Below are positions 40,201 through 48,575 of a stretch of 64,000 nucleotides of DNA, piece by piece (position 1 is the stretch's first letter; each line of letters starts with the position of its first letter). The translations under genes and the position numbers were made by a program. The stretch spans positions 558,001 through 622,000 of the forward strand of contig NZ_CP121687.1 of assembly GCF_038396635.1 (NCBI RefSeq), written 5' to 3'. The notes under the pieces are model-generated. The model saw only the letters and a program-made list of their open reading frames with translations, was not told the DNA's origin and searched no databases. This DNA is from Defluviitalea saccharophila. GTDB taxonomy: Bacteria > Bacillota > Clostridia > Lachnospirales > Defluviitaleaceae.

Positions 40201-40240
40201 ATAAATCCCTGGGATAAATGGTTCTATCCCAGGGATTTAT
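40201..40240 (-). terminator. Hairpin terminator after the alpha/beta hydrolase gene
   Basis: A perfect 16-bp stem containing ATCCCTGGGATA with an 8-base loop overlaps the gene's stop. The following minus sequence (AATTATAC) is only weakly T-rich. Confidence 0.6.
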
Positions 40241-41169
40241 GGTTCATTATGTGCTTCTATCCAGTTCAGTATATCTTTATAGACTTCATATTTATTAATT
40301 TCATTCAGCATTTCATGCCTTCCATTTGCATAAATTTTAATGGATACGTCTTTAATGTCAGCTTTTTTATATTGATTATATACTTCTAATACGCCTTTGG
40401 AGTAATTTCCTACAGGGTCCATCTCACCGGAAAAAATATAAATCGGCAGTTCTTTAGAAACTTTATTAATGTTTTGCTGAGCATTAACTTTTCTGGTACC
40501 TTTGATTAAATCATGGAAAAATGAAGTTGTAAACACCCCTCCGCAGAGAGGATCTTTAATATATTTATCCACTTCTTCTTCATCTCTCGAGAGCCAGTCG
40601 AAATGGGTTTTTGCCGGTTCAAATGGATCATTAAAAGCTTCAAAGGATAATTTATACATAAGAGGACTAGGTGCCTTAGGCCCCTTAATCTTCATTTCAA
40701 GACGAACAAACATCTGTCCGAACATTCCTCGGATTCCTAAGCTTCCACTTGTTCCAGACAATATGACCCCTTTTACCCTATCCCCATACCTCATAATATA
40801 GTCTCTTGAAAGCAGAGAACCCATGCTGTGTCCAAATAGGAAAATGGGCAAATGAGGATGGTTTTTTCTAATGATATTGGTGAGATGAGCCATATCCGAT
40901 ACAACCTTTTCCCAACCATGTTGATCCGAAAAATATCCTCTTTGATTGGCTATTTCCCCAGTTCTTCCATGACCCCTATGGTCATTGCCATAAACGATGT
41001 ATCCATGATCCCCAAGGTATTTTGCAAATTCCTCATAGCGTCCGATATGCTCACCCATACCATGGGCAATTTGCACAACCCCTTTTAATGGTACATTATC
41101 GTTTGTCCAACAACAGCCATAGATCTTTATATTATCCTTGGATTTATAGGAAAAATTCGTTTTGTTCAT
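40237..41169 (-). CDS. Alpha/beta hydrolase, monoacylglycerol lipase/lysophospholipase-like
   Basis: The 310-residue protein fits the serine aminopeptidase S33/Hydrolase_4 group. It has the oxyanion-region GVVQIAHGMGEHIGRYEEFAKYL, YGNDHRGHGRTG, the nucleophile elbow FGHSMGSLL, an acid in FSGEMDPVGNYS and a final His in ANGRHEMLNE. There is no signal peptide, so it should be cytosolic or membrane-peripheral. The substrate is inferred to be a lysophospholipid or monoglyceride. It is a single gene beside a patatin-like lipase on the other strand. Confidence 0.87.
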   Translation of the reverse strand: MNKTNFSYKSKDNIKIYGCCWTNDNVPLKGVVQIAHGMGEHIGRYEEFAKYLGDHGYIVYGNDHRGHGRTGEIANQRGYFSDQHGWEKVVSDMAHLTNIIRKNHPHLPIFLFGHSMGSLLSRDYIMRYGDRVKGVILSGTSGSLGIRGMFGQMFVRLEMKIKGPKAPSPLMYKLSFEAFNDPFEPAKTHFDWLSRDEEEVDKYIKDPLCGGVFTTSFFHDLIKGTRKVNAQQNINKVSKELPIYIFSGEMDPVGNYSKGVLEVYNQYKKADIKDVSIKIYANGRHEMLNEINKYEVYKDILNWIEAHNEP

Positions 41170-41329
41170 AAGCTTCCCTCGCTTTATATCAGACTTTACC
41201 CCATCTCATTTAATTCTTAAATATTTCTTTCATAATAAATTTACCTCTTTTCCAATATAATGTCAAATTTCATAATGAATTATTTATTATAGGGGCATCT
41301 TATATATATGTGCAAAATTCGTTAATGAC

Positions 41330-41358
41330 TTGACAATTATTAACAACACGAGTATCAT
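41330..41358 (+). promoter_or_regulatory. Promoter of the patatin-like gene
   Basis: Perfect TTGACA (41330-41335), 17 bases, TATCAT (41353-41358), 33 bases before the ATG. Confidence 0.75.
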
Positions 41359-41391
41359 TACTAAGTGTTACCATTTAAAGGAGGAGATTTG

Positions 41392-42255
41392 ATGGAAAAT
41401 ATTGGATTAGTCTTAGAAGGCGGAGGAATGAGGGGATTGTATACCTCAGGAGTCCTGGATTTTTTTATAGACCAAAATATATATTTTCCCTATGTCATAG
41501 GAGTCTCTGCCGGTGCATGCAATGCAATCTCCTATATTTCCAGGCAAAAAGGAAGAAGTAAAAATATAAATGTGAATTATGTAAGAGATAAAAGATATAT
41601 AAGCATTGGAAGACTAATTAAAGATAAGGAGTTATTTGGAACTGACTTCCTTTTTAATGATATTCCTAATGTATTATGTCCTCTTGACTATGAAACTTTT
41701 AACAAGGCAAAAGAAACTTTTGTTGTATGCACAACAGATTGTGAAAGTGGAAAACCTGTGTACTTTTATAAAGATAATTCATCTGAATTTTTTGATACGG
41801 TAAAGGCCTCAATGAGCCTGCCTTTTATCAGTAAGATCGTGAAGATCCAAGATAAATGCTTATTGGATGGGGGAATTGCAGATGCTATTCCAATAAAGAA
41901 ATCAATAAGTGATGGAAACAAGTATAATGTCGTAATCTTGACCAGACATGCAGACTATAGAAAAAAACCATTTAAAAACAAAAAGTTTGCAAATTACTTC
42001 TATCCCCAATACCCAAATTTGGTAGAAGCTCTTTGCAAACGACATGAAATATATAATGAAACCTTAGATTATATAGATCAACTAGAGTCCTGCGGAAAAG
42101 TATTCGTAATACGTCCATCAGAACCTCTGCCGGTAAAAAGAATAGAAAGAAATCCAAAAAAACTTCTTGATGTATATAATAAAGGCTATCATGATGCAGA
42201 AAAAATTTATCCGCACTTAACTCAATGGATCAGTAAAATAGATAGAGCCGTATAA
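41392..42255 (+). CDS. Patatin-like phospholipase
   Basis: The 287-residue protein carries the patatin catalytic dyad: oxyanion loop LEGGGMRGLYTSG, nucleophile Ser in GVSAGACNA and Asp in LDGGIADAIP. These cytosolic lipases hydrolyse phospholipid acyl chains. It resembles the YlbK/RssA-related group with a C-terminal helical region. ATG 41392 has AAAGGAGG seven bases upstream. It sits alone between a consensus promoter and a bidirectional terminator. Confidence 0.9.
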   Translation: MENIGLVLEGGGMRGLYTSGVLDFFIDQNIYFPYVIGVSAGACNAISYISRQKGRSKNINVNYVRDKRYISIGRLIKDKELFGTDFLFNDIPNVLCPLDYETFNKAKETFVVCTTDCESGKPVYFYKDNSSEFFDTVKASMSLPFISKIVKIQDKCLLDGGIADAIPIKKSISDGNKYNVVILTRHADYRKKPFKNKKFANYFYPQYPNLVEALCKRHEIYNETLDYIDQLESCGKVFVIRPSEPLPVKRIERNPKKLLDVYNKGYHDAEKIYPHLTQWISKIDRAV

Positions 42256-42274
42256 TAAATGCTCTATCTATTTT
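42235..42274. terminator. Bidirectional terminator (patatin gene / GH18 gene)
   Basis: AAAATAGATAGAGC and its complement form a 14-bp stem around a 12-base loop. T-runs lie on both sides between convergent genes. Confidence 0.75.
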
Positions 42275-42276
42275 AT

Positions 42277-43791
42277 TTATCTTCTTACAACAGTTTCATT
42301 TCTTAACATGGTCCATATCTCAGGGTCTTCCATTCCCAGCCGCCAAAGGGCTATCCCTTTTATACCTAAATCCCACGCTCTTTGAACCTTTGCCTGAATA
42401 CTGGCTTCATCTTCAAACCAAACCTCATGTTGATTGCCCTGCTCATCTGTATAAGAATACATAGGGGTCTGAGTTTCTTCATCGAAAATGATTTGCGCAT
42501 TGTACTGCCTTGCCCTGTTGACAGCCATTTCATACGTAACGTAGGTATTCCTTCCAGTTGTTAGATTAAAATCAAATCCAAATACAGAAACAGCTGCCAC
42601 GATCTTTTCTCGAGGAACCCTTGTCATTGTGTACCTTAGCACACGGTCCATCCACCCAATAGAGACTACTGGTCCAGGGCCGCTTCCCGGCCAGCCATGT
42701 TCATTATACAACATCACAACAAATTCATCTACTGCAGCCCCTATTGGAGCATATTGGAAAGGATCAGAAAATGGATTAAAAGGCTGATCACTGACCCGCG
42801 ATGGAACAGAAGCAGATAAATAATATCCTCTTTCATGTAAGGCACGGCCCAGTTCTGTATAAAATGCCGACAATCTTGCGCTGTCTTCTAAATAAACATC
42901 TTCAATATCTATATTTGCCCCATCAAAGCCATAACCTTCGATTAATTCAATGACATTTTGAATAAATGCAGCTCTGCTCTGTGGCGTTGCGAGCATTGTT
43001 CTGACGGTATCTTTTGATACTGTAACATTGCCTCTTTCATAAAGTAAATTGTGTATTACAGGGAAGATTTTAATATTTCTTTCATGGGCAATCCTAATCA
43101 AGTTTTCTACATATTCATTCGTAAAATCCCCGCCAAACTTCTCTATCTCCGTTGGATTATCCGCATCGATTCTAAACATAAATAACCCAAGCTGGGATAT
43201 TGCGTCTGTATTATTTACAAACGAATCATAGGAACTTAGAAGCGTTGGACCTTCTGCTAAGGTATAGAATCCTAATATGGTCGTAATAGGCAAATTAGAA
43301 CCATAAACATTAAAGTCCACTGTATTTTTTGAAATCCAGCCTCTGGTTCCATCAAACAATTCTACTTGATACCAATTACCGCTGGAATTGGTTACTGGCA
43401 ATTTAGCTCCTCTGACCATAACCGCTACAATTGGGTAATTCGTACCTGGCCTGCTTCGTACATTGGCTTGATCTACATTAACAACAACTTCCATATATTG
43501 AGGAACTTGCAAACGCTGTCCAATATATAGGGAAGAGGTACTTAAATTATTTAAAACCATAAAACTTTCTACAGTTGTATTAAACTTTTGTGCTAATTTA
43601 TAAAGGGTATCTCCCGGTTGAACCAAATAAGTCGCTATAGGAATAATTAATCTTTGCCCAGGGTAAATCATATTTCCTGAAATTTGATTAATATTTCTTA
43701 TTTCCTGCACAGTAACCCCATATTGTCTGGAAATTTGATATAGCGAGTCCCCAGGTTTTACGATATAGTTTGCTTTCGGAAACCTCCACAT
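42277..43791 (-). CDS. LysM-LysM-SH3-GH18 cell-wall hydrolase (spore-type)
   Basis: The 504-residue protein has two LysM repeats (about 9-52 YIVKPGDSLYQISRQYGV and 55-98 YLVQPGDTLYKLAQKFN), a bacterial SH3 domain (about 101-158) and a GH18 domain (about 165-500). The catalytic motif is DGANIDIE, with Glu as acid. It resembles the YaaH/SleL-type N-acetylglucosaminidases that act on spore cortex, but those lack the SH3 domain. No signal peptide is visible, as in many coat proteins loaded from the mother cell. I prefer ATG 43791 (GGGAG and AAAGGA upstream); an ATG ten codons earlier has no ribosome binding site. Confidence 0.88.
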   Translation of the reverse strand: MWRFPKANYIVKPGDSLYQISRQYGVTVQEIRNINQISGNMIYPGQRLIIPIATYLVQPGDTLYKLAQKFNTTVESFMVLNNLSTSSLYIGQRLQVPQYMEVVVNVDQANVRSRPGTNYPIVAVMVRGAKLPVTNSSGNWYQVELFDGTRGWISKNTVDFNVYGSNLPITTILGFYTLAEGPTLLSSYDSFVNNTDAISQLGLFMFRIDADNPTEIEKFGGDFTNEYVENLIRIAHERNIKIFPVIHNLLYERGNVTVSKDTVRTMLATPQSRAAFIQNVIELIEGYGFDGANIDIEDVYLEDSARLSAFYTELGRALHERGYYLSASVPSRVSDQPFNPFSDPFQYAPIGAAVDEFVVMLYNEHGWPGSGPGPVVSIGWMDRVLRYTMTRVPREKIVAAVSVFGFDFNLTTGRNTYVTYEMAVNRARQYNAQIIFDEETQTPMYSYTDEQGNQHEVWFEDEASIQAKVQRAWDLGIKGIALWRLGMEDPEIWTMLRNETVVRR

Positions 43792-43908
43792 CTTCCTTTC
43801 ACTCCCATTAATATAATCCATATGGTATTATATTCTATCGGAAGTTGAAATGTTTGTAACTCAAAGCTGATTATATCTATTTTTAATGATTCTTGTATAA
43901 AGAAAATA

Positions 43909-43946
43909 AAAAATACCTATAATATTAAATATTAACAGGTATTTTT
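43909..43946 (-). terminator. Terminator of the CDF transporter gene
   Basis: On minus, AAAAATACCT pairs with AGGTATTTTT over an 18-base AT-rich loop and runs into a T-rich tract. Confidence 0.5.
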
Positions 43947-43964
43947 CAGGAATTTCCTAGGGTT

Positions 43965-43994
43965 GCAGATTCTTCGATAGAATCTGCATTTTTA
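43965..43994 (+). terminator. Plus-oriented hairpin with T-run, no plus gene upstream
   Basis: GCAGATTCT pairs with AGAATCTGC over a 5-base loop, followed on plus by ATTTTTATTT. No plus-strand gene ends here, so it may be part of the downstream region of the CDF gene or end a small RNA. Confidence 0.4.
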
Positions 43995-44006
43995 TTTAGG
44001 AAAAAA

Positions 44007-44933
44007 CTATTCATTTTTAAACATCCCTTCACGAAGTCCATAGCTTTCGTTATGTTCAACATTTCCTATGGGCTCAACATGAACAATCACATCATACACA
44101 TCTTGAATATTTTCTTTAATTCTTTCCTCAACTTCCATAGCAATTTGATGGGCAACCAACACATTAAGATTGCCATCTACTTCAATATCCGTATCAATGA
44201 TATATAGATTAGCAAGCTTCCTTACTCTGGTTCGATGGGGATTATAGGCCCCTTGAATCGACTCAATAGTACGAAATATTTCTTCATAAATTGTAGTATC
44301 TTTTACGCCATCCATGAGTTCCATATTCGTTTCTATAACAATTTCATAAGATGCCTTGATAATCCATAGGCTTACAAGAATTGCCGTAATCGAATCAAAA
44401 ATTGGTAAATCGAGCAAATATGTGAACCCCAATCCAAGAAGCACTCCAGTTGAAATCGCAATATCATTTCTCATATTTTTTGCATTGGCTATCAACATGG
44501 AACTCTGAGTTTGTTTGCCGACTTTATATTGATAAAAAGACAGAAATATTTTACCAAATATTGATAGAATCACAATATAAATAGAAAGCTTCGAGGGAAT
44601 TTCTTTCTCTGTTTTAGAAATGATATCTGATATCCCATTAATAAAAAGTTGTGCTCCCGCAAAAAAGATAATAAAACCTAATATAGTCGTAGCAATGGTC
44701 TCTGCCCTATGATGACCGTAAGGGTGTTCCCTGTCAGGAGGCTTTGACATGACTTTAGATGCAAATAACATGATAAAACTCGTTACAACATCCGTAGAAG
44801 AATCTATACCATCACCAACCAGGGCCATACTTTTTGAAAAAAGTCCGAATACTATTTTAAGCAGAGCCAATATTGAATTTCCTATGATTCCAATCCAAGA
44901 AGCCCTTACGATTTGCTTTGTTCTGTTTTTCAT
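44007..44933 (-). CDS. Cation diffusion facilitator family transporter
   Basis: The 308-residue protein exports divalent metal ions such as zinc, manganese or iron in exchange for protons. Six membrane helices occupy the first 200 residues. The metal site comprises DGIDSSTDVV in helix 2, the HPYGHHRAET loop and NAKNMRNDIAISTG in helix 5, followed by a cytoplasmic ferredoxin-like domain (about 205-290). GAGGAG eight bases upstream supports ATG 44933. DGIDSSTD with NAKNMRND (rather than HxxxD) departs from zinc-type sites and suggests manganese or iron, an inference only. Confidence 0.88.
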   Translation of the reverse strand: MKNRTKQIVRASWIGIIGNSILALLKIVFGLFSKSMALVGDGIDSSTDVVTSFIMLFASKVMSKPPDREHPYGHHRAETIATTILGFIIFFAGAQLFINGISDIISKTEKEIPSKLSIYIVILSIFGKIFLSFYQYKVGKQTQSSMLIANAKNMRNDIAISTGVLLGLGFTYLLDLPIFDSITAILVSLWIIKASYEIVIETNMELMDGVKDTTIYEEIFRTIESIQGAYNPHRTRVRKLANLYIIDTDIEVDGNLNVLVAHQIAMEVEERIKENIQDVYDVIVHVEPIGNVEHNESYGLREGMFKNE

Positions 44934-45050
44934 CAAAATAGCTCCTCTTTTGCATCTCATCTTGATTAATATTTTTCATACATATGGTTATATTATATAC
45001 ATATTAGTAGAAATTAAAAATGTTTTCAACATATAATAAGGAGAATCGAT

Positions 45051-45224
45051 ATGCCTGAGATGAAATTTTTCCCGGATAATATCTCAAAAACAACAACTAA
45101 TAAGAAAGAAAAAAATAGTGATTTAGAAATGAAAAATGATCAAAGAGAGAATGAACAGCCTCAAAATCCATTCTTTGATTTAAGTAAAGATGATGTATTT
45201 TCAGCTCCAAAGGACGGCATATAA
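45051..45224 (+). CDS. Small hydrophilic protein, 57 residues, unrecognised
   Basis: ATG 45051 follows AAGGAGAATCGAT, and the frame closes at TAA 45224, inside a strong terminator. The product is very charged (many Lys, Glu, Asp and Asn) and ends in PFFDLSKDDVFSAPKDGI. It has no membrane segment or cysteine. Ribosome binding site, frame and terminator together make it a credible gene, although I recognise no family. Confidence 0.6.
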   Translation: MPEMKFFPDNISKTTTNKKEKNSDLEMKNDQRENEQPQNPFFDLSKDDVFSAPKDGI

Positions 45225-45250
45225 AAAGGGCGATTATAGTCGCCCTTTTT
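45223..45250. terminator. Bidirectional terminator (57-residue gene / argB)
   Basis: AAAAAGGGCGA and TCGCCCTTTTT form an 11-bp stem with a 6-base loop. Both strands have a T-run. Confidence 0.88.
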
Positions 45251-45257
45251 ATATAGA

Positions 45258-46118
45258 TCATTCTTCAATCATTGTTCCTACCCCTTTTTGGGTAAATATT
45301 TCAAGAAGAAGGCAATGTTCCACACGACCATCCAGGATATGTACCGTTTTAACACCCTTCTTCACGCCTTCTACACAACATTCCACCTTAGGAATCATTC
45401 CTCCTGATATAATACCATTCTTAATATACTGATCCACATCTTTGATAGAAAGTCTGGAAATAATCGAAGAGCTGTCGGATACGTCTTTTAATACCCCTTC
45501 CACGTCTGTTAGAAATACAAGCTTCTGCGCCTTTAACGCTCCGGCAACAGCAACAGCTGCATAATCCGCATTAATATTGTAAGAATTTCCTTCTTTGTCG
45601 ATGCCTATAGGCGCAATGACTGGAATAAAATCTTGTTCTATAAGAGTTGTTATTAATTTTGTATTCACATCTACAACTTCTCCAACAAATCCAACATCCA
45701 TGCCATTCACCAGTTTTTTTTCAGCTTGCAGTGTGGCTCCATCTTTTCCGCTGATTCCTACTGCATTGATGCCCTGATTTTGAATATGACTTACGATACT
45801 TTTATTTACCTTACCAGCTAAAACCATTTCTACGATTTCCATTGTTTCTCTGTCTGTAACCCTGAGTCCATTTACAAATTCCGATTGTTTATCCATTTGT
45901 TTTAATGCTTTATTGATATCAGGCCCTCCACCATGAACAATAACTGGATTGATACCAACGAGTTTCATCAAAATAATATCCTGAATAACGGTTTCTTTAA
46001 TCATATCATCGATCATGGCACTGCCGCCATATTTGATCACTACCGTTTTTCCATAAAACTCTTTTATATAAGGAAGGGCTTCTACAAGCACCTTAGCTTT
46101 TTCAATATACAACTCCAT
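45258..46118 (-). CDS. argB: Acetylglutamate kinase
   Basis: ArgB phosphorylates N-acetylglutamate. The 286-residue amino acid kinase has VVIKYGGSAMID, VHGGGPDINKAL and NINADYAAVAVAGAL. The N-terminal helix ELYIEKAKVLVEALPYIKEF is the extra helix typical of hexameric, arginine-inhibited NAG kinases, so feedback by arginine is expected, in line with the presence of argJ. ATG 46118 sits eight bases from AAAGGGG; ATG 46124 is possible. It lies 13 bases after argJ. Confidence 0.95.
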   Translation of the reverse strand: MELYIEKAKVLVEALPYIKEFYGKTVVIKYGGSAMIDDMIKETVIQDIILMKLVGINPVIVHGGGPDINKALKQMDKQSEFVNGLRVTDRETMEIVEMVLAGKVNKSIVSHIQNQGINAVGISGKDGATLQAEKKLVNGMDVGFVGEVVDVNTKLITTLIEQDFIPVIAPIGIDKEGNSYNINADYAAVAVAGALKAQKLVFLTDVEGVLKDVSDSSSIISRLSIKDVDQYIKNGIISGGMIPKVECCVEGVKKGVKTVHILDGRVEHCLLLEIFTQKGVGTMIEE

Positions 46119-46131
46119 TTTCATTTCCCCT

Positions 46132-47352
46132 TTACGTTCTATACTCCCCATTAATTCGAACATATTCGTAACTTAAATCACAGCCCCAGGCTGTCGCCTC
46201 TTCAGAGCCTTCTTCAAGCAAAGCAATCACTTTAATATCTTTTTCATGTAGAATTTTATACGCATAGTCTTCATCAAAAACTAGGGGCGTACCATTTTTC
46301 ATTAATATAATACTTCCGGCTTCAGAAACAAATTGAATCGTTACTTTGCTGGTATCAAACTGTACTCCCGAATATCCCATGGCACAAAGAATTCTTCCCC
46401 AGTTAGCATCTTCTCCGAAGAATGCTGTTTTTACCAGATTAGAAGTAATAATTGATTTTGCAAGGATACGGGCATCACTTTTCGTTTTGGTTCCTTTTAC
46501 ATATACTTCAATAAACTTTCCTGCCCCTTCACCGTCTCTTACAATCTGCTGAGCCAAATAAGTATTTACATAGTGAAAAGCTTTTTTGAATTGTTCATAA
46601 TCCTCATTTTCTGTATCAATGAGCGCATTTTCTGCTGCTCCATTAGCCAATACCAATACCATATCATTTGTACTGGTATCTCCATCAACAGAAATCATAT
46701 TATAAGAATCCACAATACTCTCTTTTAATGCTTTATCCAAGAGTTCTCTGGAAATATTGATATCTGTTGTTATAAAAGAAAGCATGGTTGCCATATTAGG
46801 ATGAATCATTCCGGAACCCTTAGCCATTCCTCCGATGGTAATTGTTTTTCCATCTAATTCAAAAGTAACTGCAATTTCTTTTGAAAAGGTATCCGTAGTC
46901 ATAATGGCTTCGGCGGCTTCCTTGGCAGATTCCCTTAAGCAGCTTAATTTAAGAGCGGTTTTTTCTATCCCCGGACAAATAATATCCATCGGCAAGGGTA
47001 CACCTATGACACCGGTAGATGCAACCAGAACTTCTTCTTTTTTTAAGCCCAGGCAATCTGCCATTGTTTGAGCCATCTGCTGTGTATCAAGCATTCCCTG
47101 TTCACCGGTGCAGGCGTTGGCGTTTCCGCTGTTTACAACAATCGCCTGAATATTCCCCTTTTCATTTATGAGCTGCTGATTCCATAGTACAGGAGCTGCT
47201 TTTACGACATTGGTTGTAAAGGTGGCGGCACCTTTTGCAGGAAGTTCACTATATACGATTGCTAAATCTTTTCTTTTCTTTTTAATTCCTATATAATTCC
47301 CGGTGGCTTTAATACCCTTAGGACTGGTTATTCCTCCATCTATGATCTTCAT
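46132..47352 (-). CDS. argJ: Bifunctional ornithine acetyltransferase/N-acetylglutamate synthase
   Basis: ArgJ recycles the acetyl group from N-acetylornithine to glutamate; bifunctional forms also use acetyl-CoA. The 406-residue precursor cleaves itself before the catalytic Thr in KGSGMIHPNMATMLSF (near residue 190), giving alpha and beta chains. The N-terminal GITSPKGIKATG and the beta-chain ANWGRILCAMGYSG are typical. It lies between argC and argB. No argA or argE is needed if the pathway is cyclic. Confidence 0.95.
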   Translation of the reverse strand: MKIIDGGITSPKGIKATGNYIGIKKKRKDLAIVYSELPAKGAATFTTNVVKAAPVLWNQQLINEKGNIQAIVVNSGNANACTGEQGMLDTQQMAQTMADCLGLKKEEVLVASTGVIGVPLPMDIICPGIEKTALKLSCLRESAKEAAEAIMTTDTFSKEIAVTFELDGKTITIGGMAKGSGMIHPNMATMLSFITTDINISRELLDKALKESIVDSYNMISVDGDTSTNDMVLVLANGAAENALIDTENEDYEQFKKAFHYVNTYLAQQIVRDGEGAGKFIEVYVKGTKTKSDARILAKSIITSNLVKTAFFGEDANWGRILCAMGYSGVQFDTSKVTIQFVSEAGSIILMKNGTPLVFDEDYAYKILHEKDIKVIALLEEGSEEATAWGCDLSYEYVRINGEYRT

Positions 47353-47373
47353 TTTATCTCTCCTCCCGGCAGC

Positions 47374-48414
47374 TTATGGAAACATTGGTATCTGGTTAAG
47401 TCCCGTATTTTCCTCTAAACCAAATAAAATATTCATATTTTGTACAGCCTGCCCAGCTGCACCTTTAACTAAGTTGTCAATTGCTCCAATTACAATAATT
47501 CTTCCTGTTCTTTCATCTAAAGAAAAACCTATGTCACAATAATTTGAACCCTTCACCCATCTTGTTTCCGGATAGATGCCCTTATTCAAAAGACGGATAA
47601 ATTGTTCTTTTTCATAATACTTTTTGTAAATATCCATAACATCTTCCCAACTGAGCTGTTCTTTAAGTTTTCCGTAGCAGGTTGCTAAAATTCCCCTATT
47701 CATAGGAACGAGATGAGGCGTAAAGGATATTTTAATGTCTTTTTGATATGCTTCACTCAGTTCCTGCTCTATTTCAGGAGTGTGTCTATGGGAAGCAATT
47801 TTATAAGCCTTAGTGGATTCCGTACATTCAATATAGTGAATGCCTAAACTAAGAGCTCTTCCTGCACCCGATACACCTGACTTTGCATCTACAATAATGC
47901 TGTCTTCATCTATTAAATTTTCTTTCATCAGAGGATATAAGCTTAAAATACTGCAAGTCGTATAACATCCAGGGTTTGCGATTAGATTGCTCTGTTTGAT
48001 TTGATCTCTTTTGATTTCACACAATCCATAAACTGCTTGATCTAATAGTTCCGGACTAAAATGTTCCGTATTATACCACTGCTCATATACATTTACATCC
48101 TTTATTCTAAAATCCGCACCCAAATCGATAACTTTTGTATTATTTAATATAGAAGGATTTACTTTTTTAGAAGCAATTCCATGGGGAAGGGCTAAAAAAA
48201 TGACATCAGCCTCTTCGCTTAATTTGTCAATGTCTTCTTCTTCACATTTATGATTACAAATTCCTTCAAAGTTCTGATAGATTTCGTTATAGCTTTTTCC
48301 AACATAGCTTTGAGAAGTTAAGTTAATAATCTCGCTTTGAGGATGCTGCATAAGAATACGTACCAATTCTTCTCCTGCATATCCCGTAGCTCCCACAATA
48401 CCGACTTTAATCAT
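47374..48414 (-). CDS. argC: N-acetyl-gamma-glutamyl-phosphate reductase
   Basis: ArgC reduces N-acetylglutamyl phosphate to the semialdehyde with NADPH. The 346 residues have the nucleotide-binding GIVGATGYAGEELVRIL, the active-site Cys in LIANPGCYTT near 148, and HRHTPEIEQEL. It is first in argC-argJ-argB and divergent from argG. Confidence 0.96.
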   Translation of the reverse strand: MIKVGIVGATGYAGEELVRILMQHPQSEIINLTSQSYVGKSYNEIYQNFEGICNHKCEEEDIDKLSEEADVIFLALPHGIASKKVNPSILNNTKVIDLGADFRIKDVNVYEQWYNTEHFSPELLDQAVYGLCEIKRDQIKQSNLIANPGCYTTCSILSLYPLMKENLIDEDSIIVDAKSGVSGAGRALSLGIHYIECTESTKAYKIASHRHTPEIEQELSEAYQKDIKISFTPHLVPMNRGILATCYGKLKEQLSWEDVMDIYKKYYEKEQFIRLLNKGIYPETRWVKGSNYCDIGFSLDERTGRIIVIGAIDNLVKGAAGQAVQNMNILFGLEENTGLNQIPMFP

Positions 48415-48464
48415 TCTTTTCCTCCTATCTATATCTAAAGTGAAGCACTGATTATTTTTTAATA

Positions 48465-48493
48465 ATTATACATTCACATGAAAATTTATGCAA
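48465..48493 (-). promoter_or_regulatory. Promoter of argCJB
   Basis: On minus, TTGCAT (48488-48493), 17 bases, perfect TATAAT (48465-48470). An ARG-box-like sequence covers the -35 and spacer. Confidence 0.75.
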
Positions 48494-48495
48494 GT
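48477..48495 (-). promoter_or_regulatory. ARG-box-like operator at argC
   Basis: On plus the sequence reads CATGAAAATTTATGCAAGT. It agrees with the remembered Bacillus ARG box CATGAATAAAAATGCAAGT at all but three central A/T positions. It overlaps the argC -35 and spacer, where a bound ArgR would block polymerase. Confidence 0.65.
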
Positions 48496-48509
48496 ATTTT
48501 TTAAAATAT

Positions 48510-48528
48510 GCTTGCATAAATAGTATGC
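48510..48528 (+). promoter_or_regulatory. ARG-box-like operator at argG
   Basis: GCTTGCATAAATAGTATGC resembles the reverse orientation of the argC box (ACTTGCATAAATTTTCATG) and overlaps the argG -35 and spacer in the same way. Confidence 0.55.
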
Positions 48529-48540
48529 AAAGTGTATAAT
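48512..48540 (+). promoter_or_regulatory. Promoter of argGH
   Basis: TTGCAT (48512-48517), 17 bases, perfect TATAAT (48535-48540), 35 bases before argG. Confidence 0.75.
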
Positions 48541-48575
48541 TATAAAAAATCATCAATGAATTAGGAGGATTTGGT

